NCBI GenBank assembly: GCA_003164305.1
Contig: PLSZ01000101.1
Location: forward strand, 1 to 24,815
Length of the DNA: 24,815 nucleotides
Direction: 5' to 3'
From: Acetobacteraceae bacterium
GTDB lineage: Bacteria > Pseudomonadota > Alphaproteobacteria > Acetobacterales > Acetobacteraceae
This document shows, piece by piece, positions 22,725 to 24,815 of the stretch (positions are counted from its first letter, which is position 1; every line of letters starts with the position of its first letter). The notes beneath the pieces are model-generated. The model searched no databases. It was not told the origin of the DNA and was given only the letters and a program-made list of their open reading frames with translations. The translations under genes were made by a program, and so were the position numbers.

Positions 22725-24245
22725 ATGCCTGTCGCCGCAACCCCTTCGCCGGGCCGCCGCCGTCCACTTTCGCGGCTGGTGTTGCTGTCGCTGTTGCTGG
22801 CCGGATGTAAGGTGGGCCCGGATTTTCACGCGCCGTCCGCGCCTGGCAGCGCGCGTTACACGGAAAAACCACTGCCGGTGGCGACCGCTTCGGCGGGAGT
22901 GCCGGGAGGCTTGGCGCAACGCCTGGGCCCGGACCGCGACATTCCCGGCGAATGGTGGGACCTGTTTCATTCGCAACAGATCAGCGCGTTGGTGACTCAG
23001 GCTCTGAAAGCCAACCCCGATGTGGCCGCCGCGCAGGCGACCTTGCGTCAGGCGATGGAGACACGGCGCGCAGAGCAAGGCTCGCTGTTCCCCTCGGTGA
23101 GCGCCAATCTGCAGGCTGAACGCCAGCGCGAGTCGCTCGCGGCTCTGGGATTCGGCAGCGGCGCGGCGACTTTCACCACCATCAGCGCCGGTCTGAACGT
23201 CTCTTATACGCTGGACGCCTTCGGCGGCGTCCGCCGGCAGATCGAGCAACTCGGCGCCCAGGCGGACTATCAGCGGTTTGAGGTGGAGGCGACGGATCTG
23301 ACATTGGCCGCGAACGTGATCAACACGGCGATCAATGAGGCGGCGTTACAGGAGCAGATCGACACCACGCGCGACATCATCAAGGCCGACACTGACGCGC
23401 TGAACCTGACCAAAAGCCGGTTTCAACTTGGCGGTGTCAGCCAGGTCGATGTGCTGCAACAGCAATCGTTGCTCGATCAGCAGACCGCGACCTTGCCGGG
23501 CCTGGAAAAGCAGCGGGAGCAGGCGCGCAATCAGCTTGCCGTCTATCTGGGCGGCCGGCCCGATCAATACGCGACACCGACCCTGAGCCTTGATCGGCTC
23601 ACTCTGCCCGAGGATCTGCCGGTTTCGCTGCCCTCAAAACTGGTGGAGCAACGGCCGGACATTCGCGCTTACGAGGCGTTGCTGCATGCCGCCACCGCGC
23701 AGGTCGGCGTCGCCACGGCGAATATGCTGCCGCAAATTTCGCTCAGCGGCAGTTATGGTCGTATCGGCAGCGATATCCCGAACCTGTTCACGCCGAGCGG
23801 CATTGTCTGGACGATCGCCAGCAGCATCGCCCAGCCGATTTTCGAGGGCGGGACACTGAGTGCCAGGCGGCGGGCGGCGCAGGCCGCGATGGAAGTCGCC
23901 GCCGCGCAGTATTCCAGCACGGTGAACGTCGCGTTCCAGAATGTCGCCAACGCGCTGGTGGCGATCGAACGTGACGCGGAAACCTTGGGCGCCGCTTTGG
24001 CCGCGCAAAAGACGGCGGCTTCGAGCCTGGCCGTGGCGCGTTCGCAATACGCCGCCGGTGGCGGGACCTATCTGAACGTATTGACCGCCGAGCAGCAGGA
24101 TTACAGCGCCCGGCTGACCCTGATCACCGCGCGAGCGGCTCGTTTCACCGATACTGTCGCGCTATTCCAGGCGCTGGGCGGCGGCTGGTGGAACCGGAAC
24201 GACATCGACCCCAAGGTCGCGAAATGCTGCGGAGTCCTGCCATGA
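22725..24245 (+). CDS. NodT/OprM-type outer-membrane efflux lipoprotein
   Basis: The product is 506 residues. The N-terminus is a lipoprotein signal: Arg-rich, then LVLLSLLLAGC with lipobox Cys28, followed by KVGPDFHAP, the invariant start of NodT-type factors. Two outer-membrane-efflux-protein repeats cover the rest. Motifs include WWDLFHSQQISALVTQALKA, ANPDVAAAQATLRQA and the second-repeat VEQRPDIRAYEALLHAATAQ. Members trimerise into the outer-membrane channel of tripartite RND or MFS pumps. The adaptor gene starts within its stop codon (ATGA). The start ATG is preceded by a weak GGA. Regulation by the divergent TetR is likely. Confidence 0.95.
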   Translation: MPVAATPSPGRRRPLSRLVLLSLLLAGCKVGPDFHAPSAPGSARYTEKPLPVATASAGVPGGLAQRLGPDRDIPGEWWDLFHSQQISALVTQALKANPDVAAAQATLRQAMETRRAEQGSLFPSVSANLQAERQRESLAALGFGSGAATFTTISAGLNVSYTLDAFGGVRRQIEQLGAQADYQRFEVEATDLTLAANVINTAINEAALQEQIDTTRDIIKADTDALNLTKSRFQLGGVSQVDVLQQQSLLDQQTATLPGLEKQREQARNQLAVYLGGRPDQYATPTLSLDRLTLPEDLPVSLPSKLVEQRPDIRAYEALLHAATAQVGVATANMLPQISLSGSYGRIGSDIPNLFTPSGIVWTIASSIAQPIFEGGTLSARRRAAQAAMEVAAAQYSSTVNVAFQNVANALVAIERDAETLGAALAAQKTAASSLAVARSQYAAGGGTYLNVLTAEQQDYSARLTLITARAARFTDTVALFQALGGGWWNRNDIDPKVAKCCGVLP

Positions 24246-24815
24246 ACGATTACACCCCGCCGCCCGTGACCACGATCCCGCGACGGCCTCGGACATGGCT
24301 ACGATATCTGGTGGTGTTGCTGTTGGTCGGAGCGGTCGCCGGCGGGCTGATCAAATTCCAGCAGTTCAAGGCGGGCATCCTGAAGCAGGTCGTGGCCAGC
24401 ATCCGTTCGGAGATCCCGACCGTCGCGACCGCCACCGCGACGATGCAGCCCTGGCAATCCAACCTGACGGCGGTCGGCACCGCGCGCGCCTCCAACGGCG
24501 CCGATCTGGCGGCCGAAGTTGGCGGCGTGGTGGATCAAATCGATTTCGAATCCGGTCAAACTGTCGCGGCGGGCACTGTCTTGTCGCGGCTGCGGCCGAA
24601 CGACGACGCGGCGAAGCTGGCGCAGCTTCAGGCGGCGGCGGACCTCGCGAACGTGACGTTGCAGCGCGACCAAAAGCAGTTGACGGCGCATGGCGTGGCG
24701 CAAGCGACCGTGGACACCGACGAGGCGAATTTGAAGGTCAACCGCGCCCAGGTCGCCGCGCAGCAGGCGATCATGGCGGAAAAGATCGTGCGGGCGCCGT
24801 TCGCCGGGCGGCTCG
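24242..24815 (+). CDS. RND-type membrane-fusion (periplasmic adaptor) protein, 5' part only
   Basis: The frame starts at the ATG at 24242, overlapping the efflux lipoprotein stop by 4 bp, and runs off the right edge after about 191 codons. After a short cytosolic leader there is one membrane helix, WLRYLVVLLLVGAVAGGLI. The biotinyl-lipoyl half-motif TARASNGADLAAEVGGVVDQ and FESGQTVAAGTVLSRL follow, then an alpha-hairpin (LAQLQAAADLANVTLQRDQK to NRAQVAAQQAIMAEK), and the return lipoyl strand KIVRAPFAGRL. This is the HlyD/AcrA-type adaptor architecture. An inner-membrane RND pump gene is expected just beyond the window. Confidence 0.93.
   Translation, partial: MNDYTPPPVTTIPRRPRTWLRYLVVLLLVGAVAGGLIKFQQFKAGILKQVVASIRSEIPTVATATATMQPWQSNLTAVGTARASNGADLAAEVGGVVDQIDFESGQTVAAGTVLSRLRPNDDAAKLAQLQAAADLANVTLQRDQKQLTAHGVAQATVDTDEANLKVNRAQVAAQQAIMAEKIVRAPFAGRL

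Noticed and set aside
1..24815. tRNA genes, parS sites and transposase genes
   Set aside because: I looked for the T-arm consensus, the parS palindrome and transposase motifs by eye and found none; a tRNAscan and a motif search would settle it.

Overview
This is about 24.8 kb of GC-rich chromosome. Protein families, codon bias and gene pairings (7Fe ferredoxin beside CarD, chromosomal-type ParA/ParB, NodT-type outer-membrane efflux factor, strongly C/G-ending codons) fit an alphaproteobacterium. My inference is Rhodospirillales, possibly Acetobacteraceae. No rRNA, tRNA, CRISPR, phage or IS element was recognised. I find 27 protein genes plus one gene remnant. Two genes are cut by the window edges: a UxaA-type dehydratase at the left and an RND/MFP adaptor at the right.

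Layout. (1) 1-2158, minus: a UxaA/GarD-family sugar-acid dehydratase and an HpcH/HpaI aldolase, probably a short sugar-acid catabolic operon. (2) 2402-6180: YqgE/AlgH, a TauD-type dioxygenase, a membrane-anchored SGNH-hydrolase-like protein and a radical SAM protein, in alternating directions with one 49-bp convergent overlap. (3) 6228-7936, minus: parA-parB with a 4-bp overlap. (4) 8097-8803, minus: a vapBC (FitAB-like) toxin-antitoxin pair with a palindrome just before its SD. (5) 9073-11804, plus: a DUF1800-DUF1501 pair, both with export signals. (6) 11816-15541: a decayed SMP-30/gluconolactonase fragment, a cupin, DoxX, a two-domain VOC protein and a GMC oxidoreductase; VOC and GMC are translationally coupled. 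(7) 15641-15754: a 20-bp-period repeat array ending in a complete palindrome. (8) 15809-20392: a DsbA-like protein with one active-site Cys, a GDP-L-fucose-synthase-like reductase, a glycosyltransferase and a DHA2-type MFS exporter. (9) 20559-20725: a second repeat cluster of the same design in the opposite orientation. (10) 20799-21839, minus: fdxA then carD. (11) 22007-24815: a TetR regulator divergent from an efflux operon (outer-membrane factor, then membrane-fusion protein), with a perfect 7-bp-arm inverted repeat between them.

How the genes fit together. The clearest functional units are the dehydratase/aldolase pair, parAB, vapBC, DUF1800/DUF1501, VOC/GMC, fdxA/carD and TetR/efflux. 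The rest looks like ordinary accessory metabolism. The most unusual signal is the palindromic repeat family. Both loci combine tandem half-sites at 20-bp spacing with one full hairpin. The two loci differ at two stem positions, and both differences are matched on the opposite arm. I saw no evidence for a wholly new defence or mobile system.
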